Part shown: one piece after another, positions 47,120 to 58,619 of the stretch | How positions within the stretch are numbered: position 1 is the first letter of the stretch | Layout of the letters: the number at the start of each line of letters is the position of its first letter | Origin: Ottelia alismoides | Taxonomy: Eukaryota > Streptophyta > Magnoliopsida > Alismatales > Hydrocharitaceae | NCBI GenBank assembly: GCA_037367405.1 | Contig: JAZKJV010000090.1 | Location: 496,001 to 560,000, forward strand | Reading direction: 5' to 3' | DNA: 64,000 bases | Notes under the pieces: model-generated | Told to the model about the DNA's origin: nothing | The model's input: the letters and a program-made list of their open reading frames with translations, nothing else | Databases searched by the model: none | Translations under genes and position numbers: made by a program

Positions 47120-49435
47120 TCCTTTTAATGCATTCTTAGGTAGTTTTTAATGTTAGCATTTCATTTCAGTAGTTAGTTTAGTTGTTAGTTGATCACATTA
47201 GCGTAAAAAGCAAAAATCGAAGTTCGCCGGAGCTCCGCTCCGGCGACTTCTTCATCGTGAACCTCACTGTATCCGACCACCTCGATCATCCCATCTCGTT
47301 CCTCGTCCTCTTCTCCATCTTTCGCACCCATCAGATCAACCCAGGACCCTAGGTCTTGGTGAATCAGGGTTCCAACTCCGCCGCTCGCCGGAGCCCTTCC
47401 GCCCACCTCCATCTTGCACCGCAGCCTCATAACCCCGGGTCGAGGAGATAGCTCTCTCGCCCGCGGTTCTTCCTGTGCAGGTACCACGAGGAATCGAGCC
47501 CTTCTGGGCTTGCTTTGACCAGGAAGAGGTTCCTGGGGGCCACCTTCTTCTCCGACCTCGCTCCACCGACTCAGGCCCCCAGGAGCCATGAGATCACCGT
47601 CAGACGACGCGGAGGCCTCCCAGCTACGATCAGGACGCTTCAGATGCGCAGGAGGTGCCCGGAGAAGCTCGAGCGACCCGATCGAAGCTCGCCGAGGGCG
47701 AGTTCATTCCCAGTTCTTCCTGGTGCCCTCTGCACCGTTGGATCGAGCGGGGCGGCCCAGATTGCATGCCAGCCGTCCGATGAAGAAGCACACCCACCGT
47801 CAGATCAGCCGGGATGTTCTAATCCCAGCCCTTCATCGCCGAAACGAAGTCCGCCGTCCGATGATCGCCACGTGTATAAGTGGCGCTTCCAGCGCCGCAG
47901 GATGCAAGGCCTTATTTAAGGGGTAAATTTCATATCTCGCCCCTTACTTTTTGTATTTAGGGTTTGCTCCCAAAAATAAAAGTTTCAGTTGTAAATAAGT
48001 TGTAAAAATTGCAGTGGACCACCTTGATGTTTCTATATTTACATTTTAGTCCCTCCGCGCCCCACGTGCAGCAACCACGTGAGGCGCGTGAAAATTGCAT
48101 CTAAACCCTGCCGGGTTCTTGTATTTATGAAATGGTCCTGAAAATAAAAGTTAAAGTGTATTTTTATTGTAATTTTTGCATGTATGCCCCTGCCAACTAT
48201 TTTATTTGCAAAAATACCCCTGCCAGGCCATTTAATTTTTGAAGGCTTTGTCTATTTATTTCATGCTTCATATTTAATCGAAAAATCTTGCAAAAATAGA
48301 CTTAAGCCCCTGTTTGGTCATGCTTGAACGCCATATTTTTAGTTTTGCATTTTGTTGCATTTTTGCATTTATTAAAAATCAAAAACTTGTCTTTCATTCC
48401 CTGTCTAACTCATAAAACCCCAAAAAAATATGAAAATGCCTTGAAAAATTCCAAAAAAAATTATATGCAGTGTATTTTGTCCTATATTAGTGTCAGACCA
48501 AAAATCCCTAAAAAACTCAAAAAGAAAACCTTAAAAATTCAAAAATGCCCAAAAACTTCAAAAAAATATAAAAAATCAAAGAAAAATCAGAAAAATATGA
48601 ACTCAGGCCCTACTTATGCTATATTTTATTATTGTTAGTAGAAAATTAAAGGGGAACATTTTTGAGGCTGTTAGATATTTTTAATCTCTATTTTTGTGAC
48701 GGCCAGTACCCAGTCCCCTGTTTGCTTTGATTTAGCTATTTTTAAAATGCCAAAAATACTTGCAGAAATACCCAAAAATTATAAAAATCGTAAAAAACCA
48801 TGAAAATCCCAAAAAGATCTTTGTCCTGAATTTTTGACTATTTTCTATTATTTTTGTGAATATTATAACACACCTTTTATGTATATATATATCTATATCT
48901 ATATATCAAAAAAATATATATATATATATTATATATATATCTAGTAATATGTATTCTCTTTTAATCTTAATGTGATATATAAAAATATATATATATACAT
49001 ATATATAATACTATATTTAGATACACCTATATATATATACATATATTACATGTATTATAAGCTCTATGCTTAACCTCTATATATATATAATAAATTTGGA
49101 TTATATAAATATATATAGATATATACATAATACTTAATTATTATATTTTAATAACAATAAAAAAAAAACCCACACAAGAATGACTGGGATTGACACATAG
49201 GCTATTGCATTTTGTATTGCTCTCTGTGGTTCGACCTCTACATATTTGCCATTGTACATTTTATGGTAGAGTAAAATAAAGATTAATTCACATTTGTTTT
49301 GAGCTTGATTGTTGTATTCTTTGGATTGTGGGTTAATTGCTGATTGGCAGCGGTCTTCCATGAGTGGTCGCCTCGGCGACAACACTTCTCTTTTTTTTTA
49401 TGGTGGCCCGTGTGGGAGATCGGCCTGTAACCAGA

Positions 49436-49453
49436 TGGCGCCGTTGCCGGGGA
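49436..49453 (+). other. Primer-binding site of element B (tRNA-Asp)
   Basis: TGGCGCCGTTGCCGGGGA is perfectly complementary to the 3' 18 bases of plant tRNA-Asp (ending ...CGGCGCCA). It supports assignment to the Athila branch. Confidence 0.92.
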
Positions 49454-51736
49454 GCAATGAGCATAGCCAAATTGATTTTTGTCATTCTTGTATAAAAATG
49501 TAGATTCATGATTCATTCTTTGTGTGAGCAGCTATTGTTTTATTGTCCTTAATCACCATGCTTTATTTCTTTATTTATTGTGATTATTTTTCTCTGCTCT
49601 ATTTAATTGACTAAGTATGCTAATGCAATCTTTTTGTGACTTTGATGCAAGGGACCCCCACGCAAGGATGGCTTCCTAGGAGGCCAAGGCAGCCGAGCTT
49701 GGAGGAGGATGGTCTTCTCTTCTCCTGACCATCTGGAGAGTGCATCAAGGAAGCAAAGAGAGGGGCATTAGATAGGCTAGACACTTAGGAAATTATTTTT
49801 GTAATTCATGGTGAGAGAGAGACTATTTTGGCATGTAATTAAACAGGACTCTACTCTTCACAATGAGGTCCAGTGCCCGGGTGATTGTTCACCCGGGGGC
49901 CTCATCGCGGTTTTTCTCGAGTTTTTATCGCCTTCTTTTATTTTGTTTCCCGTTGTTTTGAGCTTTCCGCCTTTCTTTTATTTTTGTTTTGTGTGCTTGG
50001 AGCCCCTAGATTTAGGTTGTTTGACTCGGTAGCTAGGTCCAAACATTAATAAGAATGCATGTTCCTATAGTCTACTTCGATTGGATCTAGTCAAACTCAA
50101 ACAAGTTGTAAATTCGTCTCTTAGTCCGCCGCGCCGCGAGCTCACACCCGAACAAGCGCTTTCTCCTAATCCAAATGTGTTGGGCAGAGGAGGGGTGAGC
50201 CAAGACCGGACTCTCTTGGGCTAGAGACGAATGAGCAACTTATGGTTCTTCACGTTAATAGCAGCTTATGTTTAGGACGATTTTGTGCCTTGCATACCGA
50301 CATGTAAATAGGTTTAAAAATTCTGTTTTGCATACCACATGGAGAGAGCTGGGATGCACTGTAAGTCTTCTAACTCAGCATGCATCATTCGGTTCAATGG
50401 TGAGATTTCCATCATGGAACCACTTGCACGGCTTTTCCGCTATCTCCCTCTGATTTTGAGCACCTAGGACTTAAATGAAAATCTACAAAAACGTTAGGCG
50501 CTGGTATGAAAACAGATCCAAAAAAAAGTGAAAACCAAAAAATTAAAACAAGGGGACTGCTAAATAAACTTTGACCTTAAAATCTGTAATGGACTATCCT
50601 TGTACCGGGTTCATAAAGCCCTCATTGTTTTCAGGTACTTTGGAGGGGGACCAAAACCCTACTCCCTTGAGCGAGTGCGACCCCTAAGGATTAGAGCCCA
50701 AAACCCAGTCTGCAACTGCCTTGTGTATCGCCTGGATTTCCGAAGTAATGGCGCTTCTATCGTACGTAGGCGAGTAGGACTTGGTCACCAATAGTGACTC
50801 TCTGTTGTGAGAGCATCGACCCTGTCCGAAGTATTGAGCATAGGCCACGCCTTCACGGGGGTGTCTGTCTCATCGTCCTGCGTCCGAGTAGGTTCTTGCA
50901 CGCTCACGGGTGATTCCGTTGCGAGCGAGAACCGAAGTATTGGTTTCGCCTATCGGCTTCCTCTCTCTTTTCTTTGGCTGAGTAGGGATCCAGGAAGGGT
51001 TACAAGGACTCCAAAAAGTACAGACTACAGGTTACACAGGAGGAGGACAAGTACGGGATACTCTTCCGGCAGTACTCTCTCTCCTTTAGGGTAGCGTACT
51101 AAGGACTTGTTATAAGAAATGCCTGAAAAATCACAACTCTAAAAATGAAAAGATAATAAATAGCCGAGCTCTCACGGCTTCACATGGCGTGAGTTGGTGA
51201 ACCCGATTTTGTCTTGTGTTTGTATGGATCTAGATTAAGGTTCAAAGATCAAAGTCCCGCGCCTTTGCGCCAATTCTGTTATGTCTTCCTTTGACCACCC
51301 CGCTCAACCGAGCCTTTCTACTGTTTTACACTCCTTTTTGTTCCTCGTTGACCATCGTATCGTTCTTCCAAAATCCGATATTCTCTTGTGCTCCGCGAAG
51401 TTGATCCATGGATGGTTTCGTCGGACCATGCCGACACCTACATCGATTCCATGGACTCACCTTCGCCAATAATTTCGAGGCGATTCCCGAGAACTGATCC
51501 GGACTTTGCGGATCGGACTCCAGACTCCTCGTTTTCTACCTTTCTCTTGGCCACCCAATAAACTGGGATCACTTTTGTCCCACTACCGCCGTTGTGAATG
51601 GGAGTCGATTACAGTCTACATCATTTTTCCATTCACAACACGCTGGGGTTGACTTGAACTCCAGCCTCATCACGACAGCTGAGTATTTATGGCAAGTGAT
51701 CTGATTCGGACCGTCTCATTATGCAGATAGAAGCCA
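49454..51736 (+). other. Long untranslated leader of element B
   Basis: About 2.3 kb without a convincing gene. Short frames (for example 50600-50794 and 50807-51094) show no domain. Blocks are shared with the leader of element A, including the hairpin at 49876-49897. Long leaders are common in Athila elements. Confidence 0.7.
49876..49897 (+). other. Conserved leader hairpin of element B
   Basis: CCCGGGTGA, loop TTGT, TCACCCGGG: a perfect 9-bp stem followed by GGCCTCATCGCGG. It is the counterpart of the hairpin in A at 42050-42067, with the same loop and a substituted stem that still pairs. Confidence 0.8.
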
Positions 51737-54700
51737 GTGCGAGCCCTGGAGACTACTCCGGAGTTCATTTCGTCCGATTCAGACCCTGACATGGCGCCAG
51801 GAGGAAAGGGCAAGGGTCAGCAGCCACCCATACCAGAGGGACAGATGCCAGATCAGAACCAAGTCAATGCACAGTTGCTGGCATCCATCCAGGCAATACA
51901 GCAGCAGCTGACTGAGCAGGCCCTTACGCAGACCGCTTTCCAGGACATTTTGACTGATATGATGAACCGTAACGACGGAGGAGGAGGCCGAGGCAGAGGA
52001 GGAGGTGGAGGAGGAGACGGTGGTGATGACCCCAATGATGATCCTGAACTCCCACCACCGACGAAACCGACCCTCAAGGAAACATACAATCCGGGAGACA
52101 GCCAGATGACCGAGTGGATTCTCATCCCACCGGTACACGCTCACTTCGAGCTGAAACCCCAATTCATAGCCCTTCTCCCTGCATTCCATGGCAACACCAA
52201 TGAAGAGCCATACATTCACCTGCAGCAATTCTCCCGCATTTGCCGCACCACCCACTATCCGAATGTCCCCCTGGACATTGTAAAGATGACGGCTTTCCCC
52301 TTCAGCCTACAGGACAAGGCCCTCTATTGGGTCAATCATATGGGAAAGGTCGTGACGACCTGGGAGGAGTTGAAGTCTGCCTTCCTGCACAAATACTATC
52401 CTCTCGGTCGGCTCAACCAGATGCGAGCCCGTATTAGCAATTTCTCCCAAGGTGCACATGAGTCCGTACATGAGGCTTGGGAGAGATTCACAGATCTGCA
52501 GGAGAAGTGTCCCCACCATGAGATACCTAAGACCAGCCTGGTCCAGCATTTCTTTGGGGGACTCAATATTGAAAGTCAAAGGCTCGTGGACGCAGCGTGT
52601 GGGGGCTCCCATTTCAACAAGGATGAAGATGTTGTCTGGCAAATTTTCGAAGAAATGGCCGAGGGAGAGGCCGCCCTCTCTTCATCCAGGGCTTATCAGA
52701 AGCAACCCCAGATCCTTCAAAAGCAAGTGCACATGGCAGCATCTAAGGAATCAGAGAGAGATGAAAGCTCCAACCTCAGCATCATCGGGGGGCATCTCTC
52801 TAAAGTTGACATTATCGAGAAGCGATCAAAAGATCTCGAAAAACTCGCCTTAATAGAGAAGAGGACCCAGAGTTTGGACAAACTGGATCACATCACCAAG
52901 CAGCTAGAACTGCTGGTAGGTACCATCAATTCTGTTCAGTCGGCAGCACCGCTCGAAGCTCCAGCTGAGAGAAAAGACGAGCAACCACCGCTACACCAGC
53001 CTCAGCCAAGCCAGCAACCACCGACAGTTCAGCACGTGTACTACGTGCATGCACCTGATCAGAGCCAGCCGCAACAGCAGATGGTTGTGTACCAACCAGA
53101 GTTTATCTCAGACACCGATTCAGTGTTCCCGCCACCACCCCTGGTCCAGGAAGTTAATGGGGTTTGGACTAATGATGCACAGCCGACCCGTCCTCAGGGA
53201 CAACTCCAGGGTCAGCCATTTGCCAACCGGCAGTACCACCAACCTCAGGGTGGTCGTTTTGGGCACCCCTCTCAGCAACACCAGCAGCCTCCTCAGTTCG
53301 CACACCAATGGAGGCAGAACTTTCCGTATCAGCAGCAGCCACAGTATCGCCATCCACAGCCGTATCACCAATACGCGGCTGCTCAGCCTCAATCATACCA
53401 GCAGTATCCCTCTCCGTCCTACCAACAACTTCAACTTCCTGCTCCACCACAGCAACACCATCAGCAGCCTCCCCATCCATCTAACCAACAGCAGCGTGGT
53501 ATGCACGCTGCATCTTCTGATGTGCCCCCAGCTAATCCCACCATGGAGTGTCTAGCCCAGCTTGTCCAAGGGCTAGCGGAGATGACCAAGCGGCTTGATG
53601 ACCTGACCGCCACTCGCACTACCATTCCGGCGCAGGTCGAAGCCAACCCCAACAATTTCAAGAAGAAGGAGCAGGTAGAATGTGATGTCCAGTCCGCGTG
53701 TGATAATGATATTACTGCTTTTTCTAATGCTGTTACTCTCAGGAGCGGTAGGGCCTTGCCTCCGCCTGCTACCAGATATGGGGTGAATGAAAAAACAGGT
53801 GGATCGTCATCTTCCGCATCAGCCGTGCCAGCTCCAGGGGCGGGTGAGGAGGAAGAGGAAGGAGAAGCCAGTCCAGCCGTCGTGCATTGCCAGAAGCAAT
53901 TCCAGCCAAAAATACAAAAAAATCCGCAAAAACAAAAACACCAAAAAGAAGCCTGTAGCAGAAGTGAAGCCACGCCAGCCTTGGAGGAGCCGCCAGCAGC
54001 AGCCGATCCTGTGCCAGCCGATGGAGCCAATGTTACCCTTTTTGATCGCCCAGCAGCACCAACAGAGTTAAATCCAGCTTGTACGCCTTTTTGTAGTCCG
54101 GATGTACAACATTCTGTGGGCGATAATCTTGATGTAAATAAGAACTCTAATTTCCCTGCCAGTAATGTGAATATTCCTTTTCCTCATGCAATACAAAAAT
54201 CCAAAAAAATGGCAAAAAGAAAAACTGCATTGTCTGATCCTGGTGTTGTAGATATTTTGGATAAATTGACTGTTGAGATTCCCTTGTTAAAGGCCGTGGA
54301 ATACATGCCAGCTGTGAAGAAAGGATTGAAAGAGGCATGTACTAACAGGCGTCGCCCAGCGCAAGACAACAGACGCCGAGAGGTAGAAAAACACATTCTG
54401 TCCATGGCCACAGTTGCAGCTATCACCAACCTCCCCCAGAAAAAGCAAGACTCAGGTGCACCTCTGATCAGTTGTGTGATCTTCGATCAGGTCTTCGAGC
54501 GTACTCTTCTTGACAGTGGTTCTTCCATCAACCTTCTACCCTCGTCCATAATGCAAGAATTCGGGCTGGGACCGCTCAAGCAGACACGAATGATCCTTCA
54601 GTTCGCTGACCGATCCGTTAAGCGGCCCCGCGGTTTGTTGGAAGACGTGATAGTTACCGTGCAGGATATGAAATTCCCAGCTGACTTTGTAGTCCTTGAT

Positions 54701-55648
54701 ATGGACTCTCCTGCACCACTGATCCAGACTCCTATCATCCTCGGCAGACCATTTCTCCGTACTTCAGGCGCCGTGGTTGACTACGGGTCTGGAAAGATCA
54801 CCTTCAGCTCGAAGACCCAGCGAATCACCATCAACATGAACAAGGAGCAGAACGCCACAATTGATGAGAGTCAAGCAGCATCAGAAGCAGACTGTGAGTT
54901 TATTGCAGAGATCAGAGATTCAGAGTTATCATTGGACGATCCATGGACCCAAGAAACCCTCACTCTTGAGGAGGACTTGGAAAGCACGGTCAGCATAGGC
55001 TCCGATGATTTGTGGGAGACAGATTCTCAGATGCAGGCGCATCTTCTTGAGCATTCACTCCAGACCGAACATAATCAGCTCACCGCAGAACCGTTCGGTA
55101 CATCACTGGGATCTCAACAGGATGTTGAGGATGGTAACAGTCTCAAAATACATTCCACCACCAGCATGGTATCAGAAGTGACCGGTAAAGGGGACAGACC
55201 GAAACCAGAACTCAAGCCACTTCCTGCAGGCCTGAAGTATGCTTTCCTTACGGGTGAAGAACACATGTATCCAGTCATCATCAGCAGCAGGCTGAATCTG
55301 GATCAAGAATCTCGACTTCTCGAGATTTTAGAAAAGAACCACAAGGCACTTGGTTGGAGCGTATCAGACCTCCGAGGGATAAATCCAGCTCTGTGCTCAC
55401 ACCATATCTATCTAGAAGACGATGCCAAGCCGTCCCGCGAATTTCAGAGAAGGCTAAACCCTAACCTTCGGGACGTGGTAATGAAAGAAATCGCAAAGTG
55501 GTGTGATGCAGGCTTCATTTATCCCATCTCCGATTCAAAGTGGGTAAGCCCCCTGCATGTAGTTCCCAAGAAATCCGGGCTTACTGTGATCACAAATGAA
55601 AAAGGAGAGGAGATTTCAACTCGGGTACCGACATCCTGGCGGGTGTGA
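51737..55648 (+). CDS. Element B Gag, protease and N-terminal reverse transcriptase (ends at a premature TGA)
   Basis: This frame has 1,303 codons; the natural start may be the Met at 51791 (MAPGGKGKG). Approximate residues: Gag capsid 131-310 (FELKPQFIALLPAFHG, ARISNFSQGAHESVHEAWER, CPHHEIP), a Gln/Pro-rich stretch 421-591 with no visible CCHC knuckle, a Lys-rich stretch near 718-740, retropepsin near 925 (LLDSGSSINLLP, PIILGRPFL), and the start of reverse transcriptase from about 1241 (WCDAGFIYPISDSKWVSPLH). The frame stops at TGA (55646-55648), where the family has a Cys codon just before VDYRRLN. The next segment continues in the same frame, so the stop is a single nonsense change. The product would form particles and process the polyprotein. 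Confidence 0.93.
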   Translation: MRALETTPEFISSDSDPDMAPGGKGKGQQPPIPEGQMPDQNQVNAQLLASIQAIQQQLTEQALTQTAFQDILTDMMNRNDGGGGRGRGGGGGGDGGDDPNDDPELPPPTKPTLKETYNPGDSQMTEWILIPPVHAHFELKPQFIALLPAFHGNTNEEPYIHLQQFSRICRTTHYPNVPLDIVKMTAFPFSLQDKALYWVNHMGKVVTTWEELKSAFLHKYYPLGRLNQMRARISNFSQGAHESVHEAWERFTDLQEKCPHHEIPKTSLVQHFFGGLNIESQRLVDAACGGSHFNKDEDVVWQIFEEMAEGEAALSSSRAYQKQPQILQKQVHMAASKESERDESSNLSIIGGHLSKVDIIEKRSKDLEKLALIEKRTQSLDKLDHITKQLELLVGTINSVQSAAPLEAPAERKDEQPPLHQPQPSQQPPTVQHVYYVHAPDQSQPQQQMVVYQPEFISDTDSVFPPPPLVQEVNGVWTNDAQPTRPQGQLQGQPFANRQYHQPQGGRFGHPSQQHQQPPQFAHQWRQNFPYQQQPQYRHPQPYHQYAAAQPQSYQQYPSPSYQQLQLPAPPQQHHQQPPHPSNQQQRGMHAASSDVPPANPTMECLAQLVQGLAEMTKRLDDLTATRTTIPAQVEANPNNFKKKEQVECDVQSACDNDITAFSNAVTLRSGRALPPPATRYGVNEKTGGSSSSASAVPAPGAGEEEEEGEASPAVVHCQKQFQPKIQKNPQKQKHQKEACSRSEATPALEEPPAAADPVPADGANVTLFDRPAAPTELNPACTPFCSPDVQHSVGDNLDVNKNSNFPASNVNIPFPHAIQKSKKMAKRKTALSDPGVVDILDKLTVEIPLLKAVEYMPAVKKGLKEACTNRRRPAQDNRRREVEKHILSMATVAAITNLPQKKQDSGAPLISCVIFDQVFERTLLDSGSSINLLPSSIMQEFGLGPLKQTRMILQFADRSVKRPRGLLEDVIVTVQDMKFPADFVVLDMDSPAPLIQTPIILGRPFLRTSGAVVDYGSGKITFSSKTQRITINMNKEQNATIDESQAASEADCEFIAEIRDSELSLDDPWTQETLTLEEDLESTVSIGSDDLWETDSQMQAHLLEHSLQTEHNQLTAEPFGTSLGSQQDVEDGNSLKIHSTTSMVSEVTGKGDRPKPELKPLPAGLKYAFLTGEEHMYPVIISSRLNLDQESRLLEILEKNHKALGWSVSDLRGINPALCSHHIYLEDDAKPSREFQRRLNPNLRDVVMKEIAKWCDAGFIYPISDSKWVSPLHVVPKKSGLTVITNEKGEEISTRVPTSWRV

Positions 55649-58177
55649 GTTGACTACCGCCGCCTTAATGCAGCAACCAAGAAGGACCACTTCCCCTTGC
55701 CATTTATTGATCAAGTCTTGGAGAGATTAGCAGGCAAGGAGTTCTTCTGCTTCCTGGATGGGTACTCCGGGTACAACCAAGTGGCGATCGCCCCTGAGTA
55801 TCAAGAGAAGACTACCTTCACTTGCCCGTTCGGCACCTACGCCTTCAAGAGGATGCCCTTTGGATTATGCAATGCACCCGCAACCTTCCAAAGATGCATG
55901 CTAGCAGTCTTCGCCGAAATGGTAGGCAGTTTTCTCGAGGTGTTCATGGATGATTTCTCCGTCTATGGTGACAGTTTCGATTCTTGCCTCGAGCACCTAG
56001 ACAGAGTGCTTCAGAAATGCCGGGAAGTCAATTTAGTGCTCTCATGGGAAAAGAGCCACTTTATGGTCACAGAGGGTATTGTGTTGGGCCATGTCGTTTC
56101 CAAACGTGGCATGGAAGTCGACCCAGCCAAGGTGGATGTCATTTCAAACCTTCATCCACCTCAGTCAGTAAAGAATGTGAGGTCATTCTTGGGGCATGTG
56201 GGATTCTACAGACGATTTATCAAGGACTTCAGCCGCATTGCCCGACCTCTGACAGAACTTTTGTGCAAGGAGACAGAATTCATTATTGATCAGCCAGTTC
56301 TCCTTGCCTTCAATCAATTAAAGGAGCTTATCACTCAGGCTCCAATCTTGCAGCCTCCAGACTGGACTCTTCCCTTTGAAATAATGACCGATGCGTCAGA
56401 TTTTGCAGTCGGAGCTGTTCTAGGGCAGAGGAAAGATAAGGCGCCCTATGCCATTCACTATGCCAGCAGAACATTAGATGAAGCTCAAAGAAATTATACA
56501 GTAACAGAGAAAGAACTGCTGGCTGTGGTTTTCGCCTTAGAGAAGTTCAGATCCTATTTGTTGGGATCACAGGTCACAATTTTCACAGACCACTCTGCTA
56601 TTCGGTACCTACAGCAGAAGAAGGATGCCAAGCCCAGACTGATTCGTTGGATCCTTCTCCTCCAGGAATTCGATCTGGAAATTAAGGACAAACCTGGAGT
56701 TCAGAACGTGGTAGCAGATCACCTCTCTAGAATAGAGCAGCATGACTCTCCTTTGAGCAACGCACCTATCACAGAGACCTTCCCTGACGAAGCTATCTTC
56801 GCCGTGGATGCTCTCCCTTGGTATGCTGACATTGTAAATTACCTCGCCTCTGGGGTAATACCTTCGGATTGGACGAAGAATCAGAAGAACAAATTCATGT
56901 CGACCATCCGCTTTTACCAGTGGGAAGATCCCCTTCTATTCAGGGAAGGAGCAGATTGTATTTGGCGCAGGTGCATTCCTCAGACGGAGCAATCTAGTGT
57001 CCTCGAGCATTGTCATTCACTCGAATCTGGTGGGCACCATTCTGGAGATCGTACGGCAGCGAAAGTATTGCAGTGTGGCCTCTGGTGGCCCACTTTATTT
57101 AAGGATGCAACAGAATTTGTTAAAAGATGTCTTGATTGTCAGCGACTGAAAGGAACACTCACTGCCAAAGACTCAATGCCTCTGAAAATCATTCAGATAG
57201 CAGATGTTTTCGATGCATGGGGCATTGACTTCATGGGACCTTTCCCTAACAGTCAAGGTTTTGAGCACATCCTTCTTGCCGTAGATTACGTGAGTCGTTG
57301 GGTTGAAGCTATCCCCGCCCGAGCCGCCGACAGCAAAACAGTTTGCCAGTTTCTGAAGAAGAACATCATTTCGCGGTTTGGGATACCGAAGATTCTCATA
57401 TCCGACGGGGGTAGTCATTTCATCAACAAAGAGGTCAAGAAGTTAACGAAGGAGTACGACATCGATCACCGCGTCGCATCTCCTTATCATCCGCAGACCA
57501 ATGGCATGGCGGAGTTATCCAATAGAGAAATCAAGACCATATTGCAGAAACTTGTTAGGCCAAACAGAAGAGACTGGTCTCAACTCTTGGACTCAGCTCT
57601 TTGGGCTTACCGTACGGCCTACAAGTCTCCCTTGGGCATGTCGCCCTACCGTCTTGTATATGGAAAACCATGTCATCTGCCCGTGGAATTACTTCACAAA
57701 TCCCTTTGGGCAATTAGTAATTGTAACTTGGATTCACGAAAAGGTGGTCAGAAGAGAAAGGACGATCTGAACAGGCTCTTGGAATTCCGAGACTGCGCAT
57801 ACGATAACACCTTGATGTACAAAGAGAAGGTGAAACGCTGGCATGACCGACACATCAGACGAAAGACCTTCGATGTTGGGCAGAAAGTGTGGTTGTTTGA
57901 TGCAAAGTTGCGGATATTCCCAAGTAAATTAAAAAGTAAGTGGACAGGGCCATTTCGAGTATGTGAAGTGCGTGACAACGGAAGCATTGCTATATCAGAA
58001 TTGTCCCCTGACACACAACCCTTCGTCGTCAACGGCCAACTACTGAAGCCTTACTTGGAACCAGATTCATTCTTGGCCGTTGTTGACTCTATTCAGTTAA
58101 TGCACCCCAAGGATATCTCTACAGCTCCTGCAGCACCAAAAGATTCAGACGATGTACTCCAACCATTATTGCTCTGA
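55649..58177 (+). CDS. Element B Pol continuation: reverse transcriptase, RNase H, integrase
   Basis: This continues the frame of 51737-55648 directly after the TGA; the first Met is at 55697. Counting from that Met: reverse transcriptase 1-190 with the catalytic box FMDDFSVYG near 84 (Met in place of the more usual Ile or Val before Asp-Asp); RNase H from about 229 ([30 protein letters not shown]); integrase HHCC finger about 440-480 ([21 protein letters not shown]); and the D,D,E core near 509 (GIDFMGPF), 566 (ISDGGSHF) and 604 ([12 protein letters not shown]). A C-terminal segment with [11 protein letters not shown] follows. No further stop or frameshift is present, so apart from the one TGA the enzyme set is complete. 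There is no chromodomain, as expected for Athila. Confidence 0.93.
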   Translation, partial: VDYRRLNAATKKDHFPLPFIDQVLERLAGKEFFCFLDGYSGYNQVAIAPEYQEKTTFTCPFGTYAFKRMPFGLCNAPATFQRCMLAVFAEMVGSFLEVFMDDFSVYGDSFDSCLEHLDRVLQKCREVNLVLSWEKSHFMVTEGIVLGHVVSKRGMEVDPAKVDVISNLHPPQSVKNVRSFLGHVGFYRRFIKDFSRIARPLTELLCKETEFIIDQPVLLAFNQLKELITQAPILQPPDWTLPFEIMTDASDFAVGAVLGQRKDKAPYAIHYASRTLDEAQRNYTVTEKELLAVVFALEKFRSYLLGSQVTIFTDHSAIRYLQQKKDAKPRLIRWILLLQEFDLEIKDKPGVQNVVADHLSRIEQHDSPLSNAPITETFPDEAIFAVDALPWYADIVNYLASGVIPSDWTKNQKNKFMSTIRFYQWEDPLLFREGADCIWRRCIPQTEQSSVLEHCHSLESGGHHSGDRTAAKVLQCGLWWPTLFKDATEFVKRCLDCQRLKGTLTAKDSMPLKIIQIADVFDAWGIDFMGPFPNSQGFEHILLAVDYVSRWVEAIPARAADSKTVCQFLKKNIISRFGIPKILISDGGSHFINKEVKKLTKEYDIDHRVASPYHPQTNGMAELSNREIKTILQKLVRPNRRDWSQLLDSALWAYRTAYKSPLGMSPYRLVYGKPCHLPVELLHKSLWAISNCNLDSRKGGQKRKDDLNRLLEFRDCAYDNTLMYKEKVKRWHDRHIRRKTFDVGQKVWLFDAKLRIFPSKLKSKWTGPFRVCEVRDNGSIAISELSPDTQPFVVNGQLLKPYLEPDSFLAVVDSIQLMHPKDISTAPAAPKDSDDVLQPLLL

Positions 58178-58242
58178 TTTTCTTCTTTTCCTTATCTATT
58201 TTCTTTTTCTATCTAAAACGTGCCGCCTTTGTAGACAGTTTT

Positions 58243-58598
58243 CTATACTTAGGACGAACTTGGTCCTAAGTATAGGGGGGTGAGCACCTAGGGTTCTTGA
58301 TTTCTGTTCGATCCTCTCCATCGTCTCCTCTTCTTGTCTATACTTAGGAGTATCTTACCCTAAGTATAGGGGGAGACAATCTGAGTACGATCAGTGTATT
58401 CTCACCCTTGACCCTCCCCGCTTTGTAAACAGTCTGCTATACAAAGGATTCTTTGATCCTAAGTATAGGGGGGACGGTCAACTTCTCATTCATTCATTTC
58501 GTATTTATTCTTTAGATCTGTCTATACGCAGTACGAGTTATGTCTTTGCTTTTTCCTTTCGATCTATGAGGACATAGCTCAAGCTAAGTATAGGGGGG
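58243..58598 (+). other. Cluster of TAAGTATAGGGGG hairpins in the 3' region of element B
   Basis: Hairpin 1 (58243-58275) pairs CTATACTTAGGAC with GTCCTAAGTATAG, a perfect 13-bp stem. Hairpin 2 (58338-58369) pairs CTATACTTAGG with CCTAAGTATAG. Hairpin 3 (58437-58468) is an interrupted version. A fourth CTAAGTATAGGGGGG (58584-58598) lacks a strong upstream partner. Each is followed by a G-run, like the polypurine tract before the 3' LTR. Confidence 0.88.
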
Positions 58599-58619
58599 TC
58601 GTATATACTATGTATATAC

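Larger units (their letters stand above)
45334..49433 (+). repeat. 5' LTR of element B (4,100 bp)
   Basis: It begins TGATGAATCTCCATTTCATC and ends CTGTAACCA, two bases before the primer-binding site. It matches 60944-64000 with an offset of 15,610 and about nine visible differences. An AT-rich first half is followed by a TATA box (46921), a GC-rich block (about 46980-47930) and TA-rich low complexity (about 48870-49140). Frames in the GC-rich part, such as 47185-47589 on the minus strand, recur in the 3' LTR but are not supported as genes. Confidence 0.95.

Noticed and set aside
47185..47926. GC-rich frames on both strands (for example 47185-47589 minus and 47515-47919 plus), repeated at 62795-63536, as possible genes
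   Set aside because: They lie inside the two LTRs of element B, overlap on opposite strands, show no domain, and are explained by GC-rich LTR sequence. Their recurrence only reflects the LTR pair.
45334..49433. This LTR as the 3' LTR of element A
   Set aside because: The bases before 45334 are pyrimidine-rich with no polypurine tract. The LTR is diverged from the LTR of A at 38024-41687 but nearly identical to 60944-64000.
49436..49453. tRNA-Asp-like sequence as a tRNA gene
   Set aside because: Only the 18 bases complementary to the tRNA 3' end are present, directly after an LTR. This is a primer-binding site.
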